Below, piece by piece: positions 11,901 through 23,000 of a stretch of DNA of 64,000 nucleotides. Every line of letters starts with the position of its first letter. The stretch's first letter is position 1. The translations under genes and the position numbers were made by a program. This DNA comes from Cerioporus squamosus (taxonomy: Eukaryota; Basidiomycota; Agaricomycetes; Polyporales; Polyporaceae), in NCBI GenBank assembly GCA_022592435.1, contig JABYQS010000033.1, positions 1 through 64,000 of the forward strand. Direction: 5' to 3'. The notes under the pieces are model-generated. The model did no database searches. It was not told where the DNA came from and saw only the letters and a program-made list of their open reading frames with translations.

Positions 11901-12285
11901 GGCAATATGGGATGAACGCACCTTGGGCAGGGAGTCGTGCATGTTCCATGTCAAGATACGAATCTTGATGAACTTGGGGATAGGTTTCGGGGGCGGTGGA
12001 GGGGGTGCAGGCGAGGGTTCCGACGATTGGGCGGCGGGACTGGGATGGTCATGGGGAGCAGAGGGGAAGAGAGCTTGTAGACGGGCGAAGACATTGGAAT
12101 GCGCTGCGTACAGGGCACTTTATAGCTGACTGTGAGAAGGTATGAAGGTGTGCGAACGCACCTGGACGCGTCGGGCGAGGTGTGTCTCTTGCGGTGTCCG
12201 GGCTGGGGACAGTCTCGAGCGCGGGGATGTCGATGGGCGGAGGCGAGTCAATTGGGGGCAGGACGGGCTGTGTGGAGGCGAGCAT
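8912..12285 (-). CDS. Inositol polyphosphate / phosphoinositide 5-phosphatase with large insertions
   Basis: This enzyme should remove the 5-phosphate from phosphoinositides or inositol phosphates in the cytosol or at membranes. Motifs appear in order across many exons: KIRILTWNMHDSLPK near 11950, GDVEELLG, HIVVVAGQECPSASG, IPMALGAGFKL, GLIGGRVGNKGGVGVSV and LLFINAHLAG near 11100-11170. Next come FIFGDLNFRLDITRLHADWL near 10730-10790, FPPTFKYDV, RVPSWCDRILWKTTI spanning an intron near 9710-9765, and the terminal SDHRPVIGSYALYI. All catalytic motifs of the IPPc fold are present. Two low-complexity, acidic/Ser/Pro-rich insertions (roughly 230 and 200 residues) sit inside the catalytic domain, before DSSHKQRVPSW and before SDHRPV. 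The intron between ASG and IPM uses a less usual gttcgc donor. The ATG at 12285 opens a Pro-rich N terminus. Confidence 0.9.
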
Positions 12286-12471
12286 GGTCGTGTGTGGTCG
12301 TGAACATCAAGGCAGAGAGCGGACGGGTAGAGAGAGCGCAAGTGAGTGCAGCGGACGCGAGAGTCAAGGGCAAGCGGCATGTGCCTCGGAGTCGGACTTC
12401 GCTTCGGCCAAGTCCACGCGCTACCGGGTGCGCGCACGCTATCCCTTCCTCCTTCCGCCACGACATCGGAC
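12286..12471. promoter_or_regulatory. Short divergent promoter, 5-phosphatase / ALG2
   Basis: Only 186 bases lie between the two start codons, so the two genes must share or interleave promoter elements. The stretch is GC-rich. I see no TATA box. Confidence 0.45.
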
Positions 12472-14165
12472 ATGGGCAAGAAACTCCGCATCGCGTTCAT
12501 ACATCCTGACCTCGGCATTGGTTTGTGTCCGAACATGTAGGAGCGCACACGGTAGCTGACACGTATCCACAGGCGGAGCCGAGCGCCTCGTCGTCGACGC
12601 AGCCCTTGGTCTCCAGAAGCTCGGGCACAGCGTCGACATCTACACCTCCCACCACGACCCAGGTCACTGTTTCGAGGAGACGCGAGATGGTACGCTACTC
12701 GCACGTCAGGCGTAGCTCAAGGCTGCAGCAGTACGTCCACAGGAACTCTCCGCGTCCACCACATCGTCCCACCATTTCCCCGCGCCATCCGTGGCAAGCT
12801 GCACATCCTCTTCTCCCATGCACGCCAGCTCCATCTCACCGCGCACCTCATCTCCCCTGGCGCGCCGGCATACGACGTCTTCTTTGTGGACCAGCTGTCT
12901 ACTTGCATCCCGTTGCTCCGTGCGTTCGCGCATACGCGGGTGCTGTTCTACTGCCACTTCCCGGACAAGCTGCTCGTGGAGGGCGCGTATGTGGAGGGGC
13001 AAATGAAGCGCGGTAGCCTCTTGAAGCGAATATACCGTCTTCCGATGGACTTGTTGGAGGAGGTGACCACGAGTATGTCCCCAGCCTCCGCTTCCGCAGG
13101 TCGCGGCTCACAATGCAACAGGACAGGCTGATACTATCCTCGCCAACTCAAAGTTCACCGTCAGCGTCTTCAAGAGACACATGCCTTCGATACAAGTCAC
13201 GCCACGCGTTGTATACCCGGGCATCAACCTCAACGCATACGCACCCCCAGACGTGTCAGCCGATGACCCAGACATCGCGCAAGTCTCATCGTACGTCCCT
13301 GCTTTCGAGCACGCCACCATGTCTTAACTGTTTCGCAAGGTCAGACATCGCCCCACTTTGCTCTCCTTGAACCGATTTGAGCAGAAGAAGAACGCCGCCC
13401 TTGCGATCGACGCGTTCGCGTTGCTGCGCGAGAAGCACGCGGCTGGCACGGGCGTAAACATACGTCTCGTCCTTGCTGGTAAGCTCGTCGGTGTAATCCT
13501 TGTTCTCTATCGCTGAAAACCGGTTAGGTGGATACGACCCGCGGCTCCGGGACAATGTCAAGACGTTGCAGTCACTACTGGGCAGTGCCGACGCCCACGG
13601 GCTCACTTACTCGATCGTGACACCCTCCACGTCCAGCGTTCCCCTGCCGTCCTTGCCAGCCCGCTCTCAGCCGGGCAAGGAGACAGACATCCTGTTCGTG
13701 CTGAACTTCTCAATGTCTCAACGTTCTGCCCTACTCACAGCCCCCTCAACACTCGCGCTCCTCTACACGCCCACAAACGAGCACTTCGGGATTGGGCCCG
13801 TCGAGGGCATGGCGTGCGGCCTCCCGGTCCTCGCATGCGACAGCGGCGGCCCGACGGAGAGTGTCGTCGACAACCCTGCAGAGGAGCGGACGGGTTGGCT
13901 CCGACATCCGGTCCCGGAGGTTTGGGCGGAGGCTTTGGTTGAGATAGTGAGCCTCACGGATGAGCAGCGCAAGAGGTTGGCGGAGAGGGCAAAGAGGAGG
14001 GCGGTCGAACACTTTGGGATGGAAGCTATGGCGCGAGACCTCGAGGACGCACTGCTGGAGACAGCTGAGATGGGACCGGTGCCCACCCCGGTACTGTTCT
14101 GGCTCTCGCTAGCCCTCGTTGTCGGTTTCGCAGCCTTACTTATTCGCAGTCAGTCTGCGCGGTAG
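12472..14165 (+). CDS. ALG2: ALG2, dolichol-linked Man2GlcNAc2 alpha-1,3/1,6-mannosyltransferase
   Basis: ALG2 adds the second and third mannoses to the lipid-linked oligosaccharide on the cytosolic face of the ER, for N-glycosylation. The product starts [20 protein letters not shown], the typical GT4 N terminus, split by an intron (exon 1 12472-12520, exon 2 from 12573). It continues with [41 protein letters not shown] and the donor-binding block [20 protein letters not shown] with the family's conserved acidic residues. A C-terminal membrane segment ([17 protein letters not shown]) fits ER anchoring. Six exons join in phase, with introns near 12521-12572, 12690-12742, 13073-13121, 13291-13350 and 13480-13528. 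No defect is seen. Confidence 0.96.
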
Positions 14166-14437
14166 TATACGTACATGTCGCGTCACATTCATTCTGCGCC
14201 AAACCAGTTCCGAGTTCGCGCCCCTCCTTACGCGAGTGGCCAGCGCACCATCAGACTGCATGGACATACTAGAGGAAGGTGGAGCTTGTCTTTCTACTGC
14301 AGAGTGCCAGTTTGTAGCAGAGTGTCACTGATAGGCTCAAGCCCCATGTTGATCAAGTGTCCTGCGATACCAGACAGACTGCGATTATATGGCTCGTCCG
14401 AAGGTAATAACCATGCGATACGTCTACATGTAGCTGT

Positions 14438-15060
14438 TCAGGGCTCGAGCGAGGCCGGGAAAGTGCCGTTCTCGCGCTGCTCGTCCCACTTGGCAATCTG
14501 ATGAGATAACATTAGCGTTGTAGTACCGGGTGTACTGAAGAATCAGTGCACTCACCCATTCGTCTGCACGCGGTGGAAGTTGGAGGGAGAGGAAGGAAGG
14601 GATAGTGGTTAGGGGTGGGCGTTGCAGACAAAAAGGCAAGACGTACTGGGGCAGAGGGAGTTGTAGGCCCGCTTGAACTGCTTGCAAGGGGCGTAGTCCT
14701 CGCCCTTGGCGGCAATACACTTAAAGTAGTCCGTGTAGTTCTGGAAGCTGCACGTGCGCAGGAGATGCGCAGAATGTCAACAGAAAGCGAGGTGAACGTG
14801 TTGCAACGTCAGGACGCAAGTAGAGATGGTAGACAGGCGAGAGACACGGACCAGTGCCTCGTCTGGTTTGTGTTGGGGAAGCGGGCTGCATGATTTGTTG
14901 CGCTCAGAGAATGCGGAGACTGTTCATGCCAGGAAGGCGACTTACCGTCAAAGCCAGCAGTCTGGAGGATGTACTTGCTGTAGCCGAGATTCGCGTCAAG
15001 TTCACTCAAGAAGACACGATAAATGCATCAGTCGCGCACGTACCTCTCCAGGTCAGACAT
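14438..15060 (-). CDS. COX12: Cytochrome c oxidase subunit VIb (Cox12)
   Basis: This small intermembrane-space subunit of respiratory complex IV docks the cytochrome c side of the dimer. Six short exons assemble to about 83 residues: MSDLESKYILQTAGFDARF, then NTNQTRHCFQNYTDYFKC, then IAAKGEDYAPCKQFKRAY, NSLCPNEWIAKWDEQREN and GTFPASLEP. The CX9C and CX10C cysteine pairs of the family are intact. The first coding exon is only 17 bases (15044-15060) and another exon is about 8 bases (ACGAATGG), so gene finders may miss it. It is divergent from PRP18 across 249 bases. The length matches the family. Confidence 0.94.
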
Positions 15061-15309
15061 AGCGAGCGATCACGGAGGGAAAGGCGGAGGACGACGAGTT
15101 GGAAGAGACAGAGGAGGAGGAGAGGGAGGACCCGGGACGTCGGGCGCGTGTTCGTCCACGGAAGCGCCGACCGAGCCCGACCCAGTCCCGGCGCGCCGTC
15201 TCTCGGCCTCGCCCATCATCACCCCGCACTCGTCCACCACCACCGCTCTCGCGCTCGCGACTCAGCTGTCTCTATCTATTGATTGGGCTTGCTAAGTAAT
15301 ATTCTCAAC
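15061..15309. promoter_or_regulatory. Divergent promoter, COX12 / PRP18
   Basis: The 249 bases between the two ATGs contain purine-rich repeats ([19 protein letters not shown], near 15110-15130) and a pyrimidine-rich tract near 15220-15280. Both leaders must lie here. No TATA box is evident. Confidence 0.5.
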
Positions 15310-16635
15310 ATGGACGCACTGAAGGCGGAGATTGCGAACAAACGCAAGGCGCTAGAGATCCCAGCCGTGGATGGTCGGCCCACAAAGTACATGCGCAGAG
15401 GCGAGCTCGAGCGGCTCAAGGAGGAGCAGGAGAGGAAAGCAAGGGAGGAAGAGGAAGAGAAGCGCAGACAAGAAAAAGAGCGCGAAGAACGCGAACGCGA
15501 GGAAGAGCGGCGGCGGAAGGAGGCCAAGAAGGTGAGTCTCGGTGGTCAGTTTCCTTGTCCTGAAGACTGAACGTGAGCTGGAGAGCAGGCCAATGCACTT
15601 CGGCGGTCTACTGCTTCGCCGCATCCGGAGGGGAGTGCATCCCCCGCCCCGGAGTCGTCGTTCAACATCTCGAACGAGGAGACTATCCGTCGACTGCGTG
15701 CGAAGGGCCAGCCAATACGGCTCTTCGGCGAGTCTGACAAGGAGCGACGCCTCCGCCTGCGTGCGCTAGAGCTCATTGAGGAGAAGGACCACGAACGTCA
15801 CGGAGGCCAGAACGATTTCAAGAAGGCGCTCGAGGATGTAGATAAGCAGACGCAGGAGGAGGCCGCGCGGGACAAGGGCAAGAAGAAGGACAAGGAGGCC
15901 TCGCTGATGAACGACGTGTTGGATCTTGAGCTCGTCAAGACAGATCCGGACAAGCTCTACCCTATCATCTACTATGCTCTCAAGAGGGCGTTGAAGGAGT
16001 GGGAGCAGTGGATGGACGACCGGCCAGGTGTGTATATTCGCGGCCTCTGCCAGGGCTATATCTCACCTCCGCTTCAGAACACGTCAAGCGTACGATGCAG
16101 GGCAAGCTCGCCGCCGCCACACAACGACAGTCTGCAGAGTACCTGAAGCCGCTGTTCAAGCTGCTTCGTACACGGGTATGTACTATATGGACCTCCAGCG
16201 GAGTACGTATCTCACGACAACTCTTGCAGAATCTGCAGTCCGATGTGCTTGCCCGCATAGCCGAGATTGTACATCACATGCAGAAACGGCAGTACTCGAA
16301 GGCTAACGATTCCTACCTGCGTCTGTCTATCGGCAACGCCCCATGGCCCATTGGTGTCACGATGGTTGGGTACGTGGCCTCGTCCATAACGATGCAGCAT
16401 GTCTGTTGACGTGATTATAGTATCCACGAACGTTCCGCGCGAGAAAAGATCTCCACAGACCAAGTCGCGCACGTGTTGAACGACGAAGTCAGTAGAAAGT
16501 ACATTCAGAGTCTGAAGAGGTACGCTTTTCTGCGGTTTCTGCGCACACGGCCTTTTCACTAATACTCCCCGTAGAATATTGACTTTCGCACAAACGAAGT
16601 ATCCTCCTGAGGACGCGACCCAGCTGATGGGATGA
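15310..16635 (+). CDS. PRP18: Pre-mRNA-splicing factor 18 (PRP18)
   Basis: PRP18 acts in the second catalytic step of splicing, promoting 3' splice-site use together with Slu7. The start is [18 protein letters not shown]. The first exon continues into a long Glu/Arg-rich coiled coil, then [28 protein letters not shown] sequence containing the Prp18-interacting PRP4-like motif. The conserved C-terminal domain includes [58 protein letters not shown] and the terminal [19 protein letters not shown]. At least five introns interrupt it (near 15532-15588, 16027-16080, 16172-16230, 16370-16420 and 16520-16574). No missing block is seen. The upstream in-frame ATG at 15283 reads across a probable leader, so 15310 is preferred. 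Confidence 0.94.
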
Positions 16636-16955
16636 CCACGATCCCGATGTACCCTTCATGGAGGTTACCTCCGTATCCATCACTCACCTATCCCGTGTAT
16701 TTCGCTGTGCTGTTAGTTGTTCCTTAATGGAATGTCGATCGTTGTGCTGGACTTGAGACCTTGAGGAACGAACTGAGAACCATCTTCAGAGCATCGGAGC
16801 GCCCGCGTAAAGTGGTAGCGGAATATCACTACAGGCGCTCCGTCAGAGTCCTCTCCAGTCAACCACCAACCGACCGAGCGACTCCTCTCTTGAACGTTAG
16901 CGACATCACGAGGGTCTAGCTCATCGAAGGTTGAGACTTTGCAGCTAGGAAAGCT
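16636..16955. other. Intergenic region PRP18 - RIX7
   Basis: These 320 bases hold the PRP18 3' region and the RIX7 promoter. RIX7 orthologues usually carry a longer, conserved N-terminal nucleolar domain, so a non-recognised 5' exon could lie here. I found no convincing one. Confidence 0.4.
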
Positions 16956-19616
16956 ATGGAGATATCTGTGCGTGGCTCACCCTGTGCAAAATTTTCCGCG
17001 AGCTCACATGTATCTAGGCAGAGCTCGAATGCGCTCAACCGATCCATGCAGGGGTTATGGTCGACCCATAGGAAGGCAAAGCTCAACTTGAACTCTGTCT
17101 CTGCCTCTACACCACCGTCAGGAGCGACCACTCCCACCGCCCCCCCTCCCGGTGAGGCAGCAGCACCCTCCGACGCTCCCGTAGAGGCTACCTCGTCCCT
17201 CCCCGACACTCCTGCCGCCGAAGTCGAACCTACTGTTCCTGTGGCAGAATCCAAGCCGGTAAGCACCAAGCGGAAGCTGCGCTCGACACGAGATGAGGGT
17301 AGCAAACGCGCGAAACTCTCGGGCGCGATCGCGAAAGATTACTCCCCGCCATCTATGCGGCTGTCGGACCTAGGGGGCGTCGACGTATGCATAGAGAAGA
17401 TGCTGGAGCTCGTCGCGATGCCTCTGTGCCATCCGGAGATCTACCTGCACACGGGTGTGCAGCCCCCAAGAGGAGTGCTGCTGCATGGGCCGCCAGGGTG
17501 CGGGAAGACGATGCTTGCGCATGCCATCGCTGGGGTGCGTCCTCTGTTTTGTTTCATGGGTAACATGGTATCAACGTTGCATGGTGGATGCAGGAGCTCG
17601 GTGTGCCGTTCATCAACGTATCTGCGCCGTCGGTTGTTTCGGGCATGTCTGGCGAGTCGGAGAAGACGCTCCGGGACACGTTCGAAGAGGCCAAGAGGGT
17701 GGCTCCGTGTCTGCTGTTCATCGACGAGATCGACGCTATCACGCCAAAGCGGGAGAGTGCACAGAGAGAGATGGAGAGGAGGATTGTTGCGCAGTTCTTG
17801 ACGTGCATGGACGGTGAGTCCTCTGAGTTTGCACTGAGTCCGTGCTGGTGTTGAGGTGTGCGGCAGACATGTCATGGGAGAGGAATGAAAACAAGCCCGT
17901 CATTGTCATCGGGGCAACGAATCGGCCGGATTCACTTGATGCCGCTTTGCGTCGAGCAGGACGGTTTGACCACGAGATCAGCATGGGCGTGCCAGATGAG
18001 GAGGCGAGAGCACAGTGAGTTCATCTCCAAGGAGACGACTGCAAACCCACTGACGGATTGGCTACCAGGATCTTGCGCGTCCAGTCAGCAAAGCTACGGC
18101 TCGAAGGCAACTTCGACTATGTTGCCCTGGCGAAGGCTACTCCTGGCTACGTCGGCGCGGATCTGGCCGCGCTCACAGGCGCTGCAGGTATCATCGCTGT
18201 GAAGCGCATATTCAACCAGATATCCGAAGGTGCTTTGGAGCTCCCGCACGACGTCTTGCCCGTGCCCCCATCATCAGCGACGGATGAGGACGCACAGATG
18301 GCCATTGATCCACCAGCAGAAGCCCAACCTCAACCGGTTCCGCAGACAAACGACACCAAGCTCGTGCCCTTCGCGAGTTTTGACGTCTCGAAACACAAAG
18401 CCGCAAGCTCCATCGTGTACTTCCTCAGAGCGCATCCGGATCCGCTTACCGAGGCCCAGCTCGCGCCGCTATGCATCACCTATGCGGACTTCATGCTTGC
18501 GTTGCAGCAGGTGCAGCCGTCGTCGAAGCGGGAGGGGTTTGCCACAGTACCCGACGTTACTTGGGCCGATATCGGTGCGCTGCACGCGACTCGGGAAGAG
18601 TTGCATATGGCGATCGTGCAGCCCATCAGGAGGCCGGAGCTGTTCAGTGCTGTCGGGATCGTCGCGGCGTGCGGCGTTCTGCTGTGGGGTCCGCCTGGGT
18701 GTGGTAAGACATTGCTGGCGAAGGCGGTTGCGAACGAGTCGAGGGCGAACTTCATCAGCGTGAAGGGGCCGGAGCTGCTGAACAAGGTACGTTCGTCGTG
18801 TTGGCGTTTGTAGACATAGCATGAACATGAACTGACTCATGAATGGCCTGCAGTACGTGGGCGAGAGCGAACGCGCCGTGCGACAGGTCTTCTCGAGGGC
18901 GCGTGCGTCGTCGCCTTGTGTGATCTTCTTCGACGAGCTCGATGCACTGGTGCCTCGTCGAGACGACAACATGGTAAGCCCGTTGTACACGCGCCACCTT
19001 CGTCTCCATTCTGACCTCTCTTGCTCTCACACAGTCAGAATCATCTGCTCGGGTAGTGAACACGCTACTGACCGAGCTCGACGGCCTCGACGCACGCAAA
19101 AGCGTCTATGTCATCGCAGCTACGAATCGTCCTGACATGATCGATCCAGCGATGTGTCGACCAGGACGCCTGGACAAGCTTCTCTACGTCGACCTCCCGT
19201 CAGCCGAGGAGCGGGCAGAGATCGTACGCAAGATGACGCGCAAGGTCCCTCTGGGTTCAATCGCGGCGGGCGCCAGCCCTGAAACCATTCAGCAGATGGT
19301 CGAGGAACTCGTGCGGGAACGGTGCGAGGGCTACAGCGGGGCCGACCTCGCGGCTCTCGTACGGGAGGCGGGCGTCGCGGCGCTCAAGCGCACGTTGGGC
19401 GCGTTGGACGCTATGGACGGCGGACAGCTTCCTGAGCAATCACAACAAGAGCAGAGAGTGCTAGTTTCGGTGGATGACTTCTTGCAGGGGTTGGAAAAGG
19501 TGCAACCGAGCGTGTCAGTTGCGCAGAGGAGGAAGTATGAGGCGCTGCGGTCGAAGTTCGCGGGTTTGCCGGTGAGGTCTGGAAAGGAGGAGGACGGGAA
19601 ACAGGTCGCGGGTTGA
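16956..19616 (+). CDS. RIX7: RIX7/NVL-type AAA ATPase, 60S ribosome biogenesis
   Basis: This type II AAA protein strips assembly factors from pre-60S particles in the nucleolus. An N-terminal region with a basic stretch ([19 protein letters not shown]) precedes the two AAA modules. D1 has [17 protein letters not shown], Walker [17 protein letters not shown] (split by an intron near 17533-17592) and Walker [16 protein letters not shown], plus [21 protein letters not shown]2 has [32 protein letters not shown] and [20 protein letters not shown], then the C-terminal helical domain. Introns are also seen near 17813-17868, 18016-18068, 18787-18853 and 18973-19034. The start region ([13 protein letters not shown]) does not resemble the usual RIX7 N terminus, so the true start may differ. 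It ends KQVAG at 19616. Confidence 0.93.
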
Positions 19617-20059
19617 GAATGACAATCCACGCTGTGGTCGTTGGCTTGTTGTATACAGTTATGCAGATGCAGTAGTGCTACGTGCTCACTCTGGTCCCAA
19701 TCTGCATCCTTGCTGCCGTGCACTCGACCTCATTGATTGGTGTCTGAAACGTACATTCTTTTCTTGAAGTTCTCCTCTTCATACCTTTCCGACTAGACTC
19801 GCTTGCAAGCTAAGTATCAGCCTGTAGGCTGTGACCGCGGTACATACCACTACCACGGGCCAGCGCCAAAACCTGACGCGACTCAGACGCGGCGCGTTTC
19901 TCAGAGTTCTTTGCTCTCCTCCCGCCACTACTGTCTTCCCTGTCTCCGTCGGCGGCGCTGGCCTACGAAGTGTATCTCCTCTTGCTTCTCTTGCTCTGAG
20001 CCTGTTAACGACTGCTACGTACGCTTACGACCAACCCTTCCATCTCTGGTCTCCCGAGT
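19617..20059. other. Intergenic region RIX7 - nucleoporin gene
   Basis: 443 bases containing the RIX7 3' end and the promoter and leader of the nucleoporin. A plus-strand frame from 19831 is open but lacks family similarity and runs through the nucleoporin start, so I read it as leader. Confidence 0.45.
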
Positions 20060-23000
20060 ATGAACGTGAATCCGCTACAATCCCCGCCACAACCTCAACT
20101 CCAGCGTTTCTCCAAGGAGGGCTCCGACAAGGATGCAGACGTATGTGTAGTGCACAGTATATTCCTGTTCAAGTGCTGACTTTCCGGCTTGCGCAACAGT
20201 TCCTCGCACTGCGCTTACTGAACAAACGCTCCCGACTCCGTCTCTCACCGGAGTCTGTAGAGCTCGATGCACTTCCGGGAAAGGGTCGCCTATTCGCTGT
20301 AAACAACGCGAGAGGGTGGTTCGCTGCTGCGATACGGAGCACGGATGGGTCGCATGGTACGTTGCCTTTGTCTTCACGTTCCTGCAGTAACCCACATATT
20401 GCCTCCAGCCCTCGCTCTTTCTCCGCTCGCAGATCTGCGTTCTGCGCTCGCTTCGTCCTCATCCACTGACACCCCCCTCTCGCCGCGCGTCACTGTGTCC
20501 TTGCCCGGAACGCCTCATATTGTCGCGTTCACACATGACGGCCAACGAATACTCGTCGCGCTCACGAATGGTACCGTGAACGTGTATGACTCGCAAAGCG
20601 TCTTCCAGGGCTCCGGCTCCGCACCTCTGCACACTTTCCCTTCTGCAAGTGGCAGGGCTATCCGCGACCTTCTTCCATGTACAGGAGACGCGGAGCAGGT
20701 GGCTATACTGCGTGAACCGGGAGATGGCCTACCAGTTGAGATATTCGACGTCAACAACATGACCTCTGTTGGTGGCTGGAGCAGCGGAGGAGCCAATCCC
20801 ACTTCATGTGAGCTCACTCTGCTTGTGATACCTCACCGCGCCGTAAGCTGACTCATTGTGCGATAGTATCATGGTCGCCGAAGGGGAAGCAGATCGCCAT
20901 TGGTCTAGAGAACGGCGATGTCGTGACGTACAGCCCAATGGATACGTCTGCAGTCAAAAGTGTGGTCCCCCACCCACCTGCGATGGATGGACAAAGTATC
21001 ATCTCTACTACATGGCTTTCCAACACCGAATTCCACGCCATCTACGCACCAGCTGGTCCTCCGACACCCGAGACTGAGCAGTCACACTTCATCCTCTCGC
21101 TCGAAGTAAAGGCGAAGGCTGTTGGAGATGTCAAGCTGGCGTCTCCGTACCTGCCTTTCCCTGGTCTCAGACCCCCTGGCTCCTTCACAGTGGCACTGCG
21201 TGGTTGGGATCCTTCGAGGCTTCTGCTGTTTGTCGGCGACAGCACATCTTCCGATATAGGCCTTATAGGCAGTTTGTCCGAGTCAGCCTCACCGTTGGAC
21301 TCCTGGTACAATCTCACTTTGGAGGAGACCTCTACCCCCTCCGTGCCTCTCGACGCGGACATGAACGAGACTGTATTGCTGGGCTTGGAGCTGGACCTCA
21401 CGGATACCGAGCCATTCAAGTACACCGGAGCCTCGGGCGAGGAGCAGGATGTGCCACCACCGCCTACCATGTATCTCTATGCTAGCGATGGTACTCTCAC
21501 TGGGTGGCACATCATCCAAACTCAAGGGGTCGCGTATCCCGGTATGGTCTCCGCATCTGCTACAGCTGTCACTCCTACCTCTGCACCGGTACAGACGACT
21601 TCACAGCAGAGTGCCTTCGGAGCTCCGTCGGCCCCTGCTGTTAGTCCTTTTGCGTCAAGCTCACCGGCTGCTGCGGCCAGTCCTTTTGCGTCAACGTCTC
21701 CACAGAACTCCTCGGGCACGGCGACCGGTGCCTTTGGTTTCAGTGCGTTCTCTGGTGCGACACCGGCATTCGGCAGTTCGTCGTTCGGCTTTGGGCAACA
21801 ACAACCACAACAGCAGCAATCGGCAACGTCGCCCCCCTCAGCTCCTGCAATGAGCACACCGACGATCTCTGTTGACATGACGTCGTCCGCAGACGATAAC
21901 ATGGCAGCCGAGACAGACTCAGGATTCGGTGGCTTGTCTCTCGGCGGAGGTGGAGACGCGTCCAAGTCCAATGCCGGCAGCAACTCGATGTTTGGGTCGT
22001 TTGGCGCCAACACACCGCAGCAGTCGTCCAGCTCACCATTTGGCGGAGGCGCTACCTCGAGCTCGACGTTCAGCACATTTGGAGCTGGTCCAGTCAAGCC
22101 CCCCACTGGCTTTGGCGCGTTCGCCAACACTGGCCCATCCGCTTTCGGCTCATCAACTCCGTTTGGCGGCGGTGCATCTGGAGGCGGCGCGTTCGGTGGG
22201 GGCGCATTCAGCAGCGGAAGCGGAGCGTTTGGTAGCGGTGTCTCAGCGTTCGGATCAAAGCCCTCAGATAGCTCGTCTGAGAACAAGCCCTCGGGCTTTG
22301 GGCAAACGGGATTTGGATCCACGACGGCCGCACCCGCCTTCGGTCAGTCTTCGTTTGGAGCTGCTGCACCTTCGAGCGGCGCGTTCTCCGGCCTTGGCCA
22401 GTCCAGCAGCGCCTTCGGAAAGACGTCCTTCGGCCAGACATCCTTCGGCCAGCCCTCATTTGGCCCGTCCGCGTTCGGCCAGACGTCTACACCAGCCTCT
22501 ACTGTACCGAAACCTGCCACTACGAGCGCTTTCGGAAGTGGGGGTGGGTTCGCGAGCTTCGCAAACGCAGGAACGAGTGCCTTCAGCGCTGCTGCTCAGC
22601 AGAACAAAGACACGAAACCTGTCTGGTCATCTGCAGGATCGTCGACCAAACCAGCCGATAGCGCAGAGCTGAAGTCTGCATTCGGGGCCCCTACCAGCGC
22701 GTTCGGTGCCACCAACTCCTCGCAACCAACGAGCGCGTTTGACAGCAGCAGTGTATTCGGAAGTAGCGCCTCAACGGCTCCTGCGACTCCGTCCCCTGCT
22801 CCTACGTCCACGACGTCGGCGACGACGCCCGCGATATCCCCGGACAAGCCCGCCCCTGCCGTTTCTACACCTCCCGCTACCCCTCCTACCAAGCCTGCCG
22901 ACACTCCTGCCCAGACACCTGCTCCAGCAGAGAACACCACACCTACTGCTACTCCAGCGCCTTCTGGGGGGGCGTTCGGAGGGTTCACAACGACCCCCGC

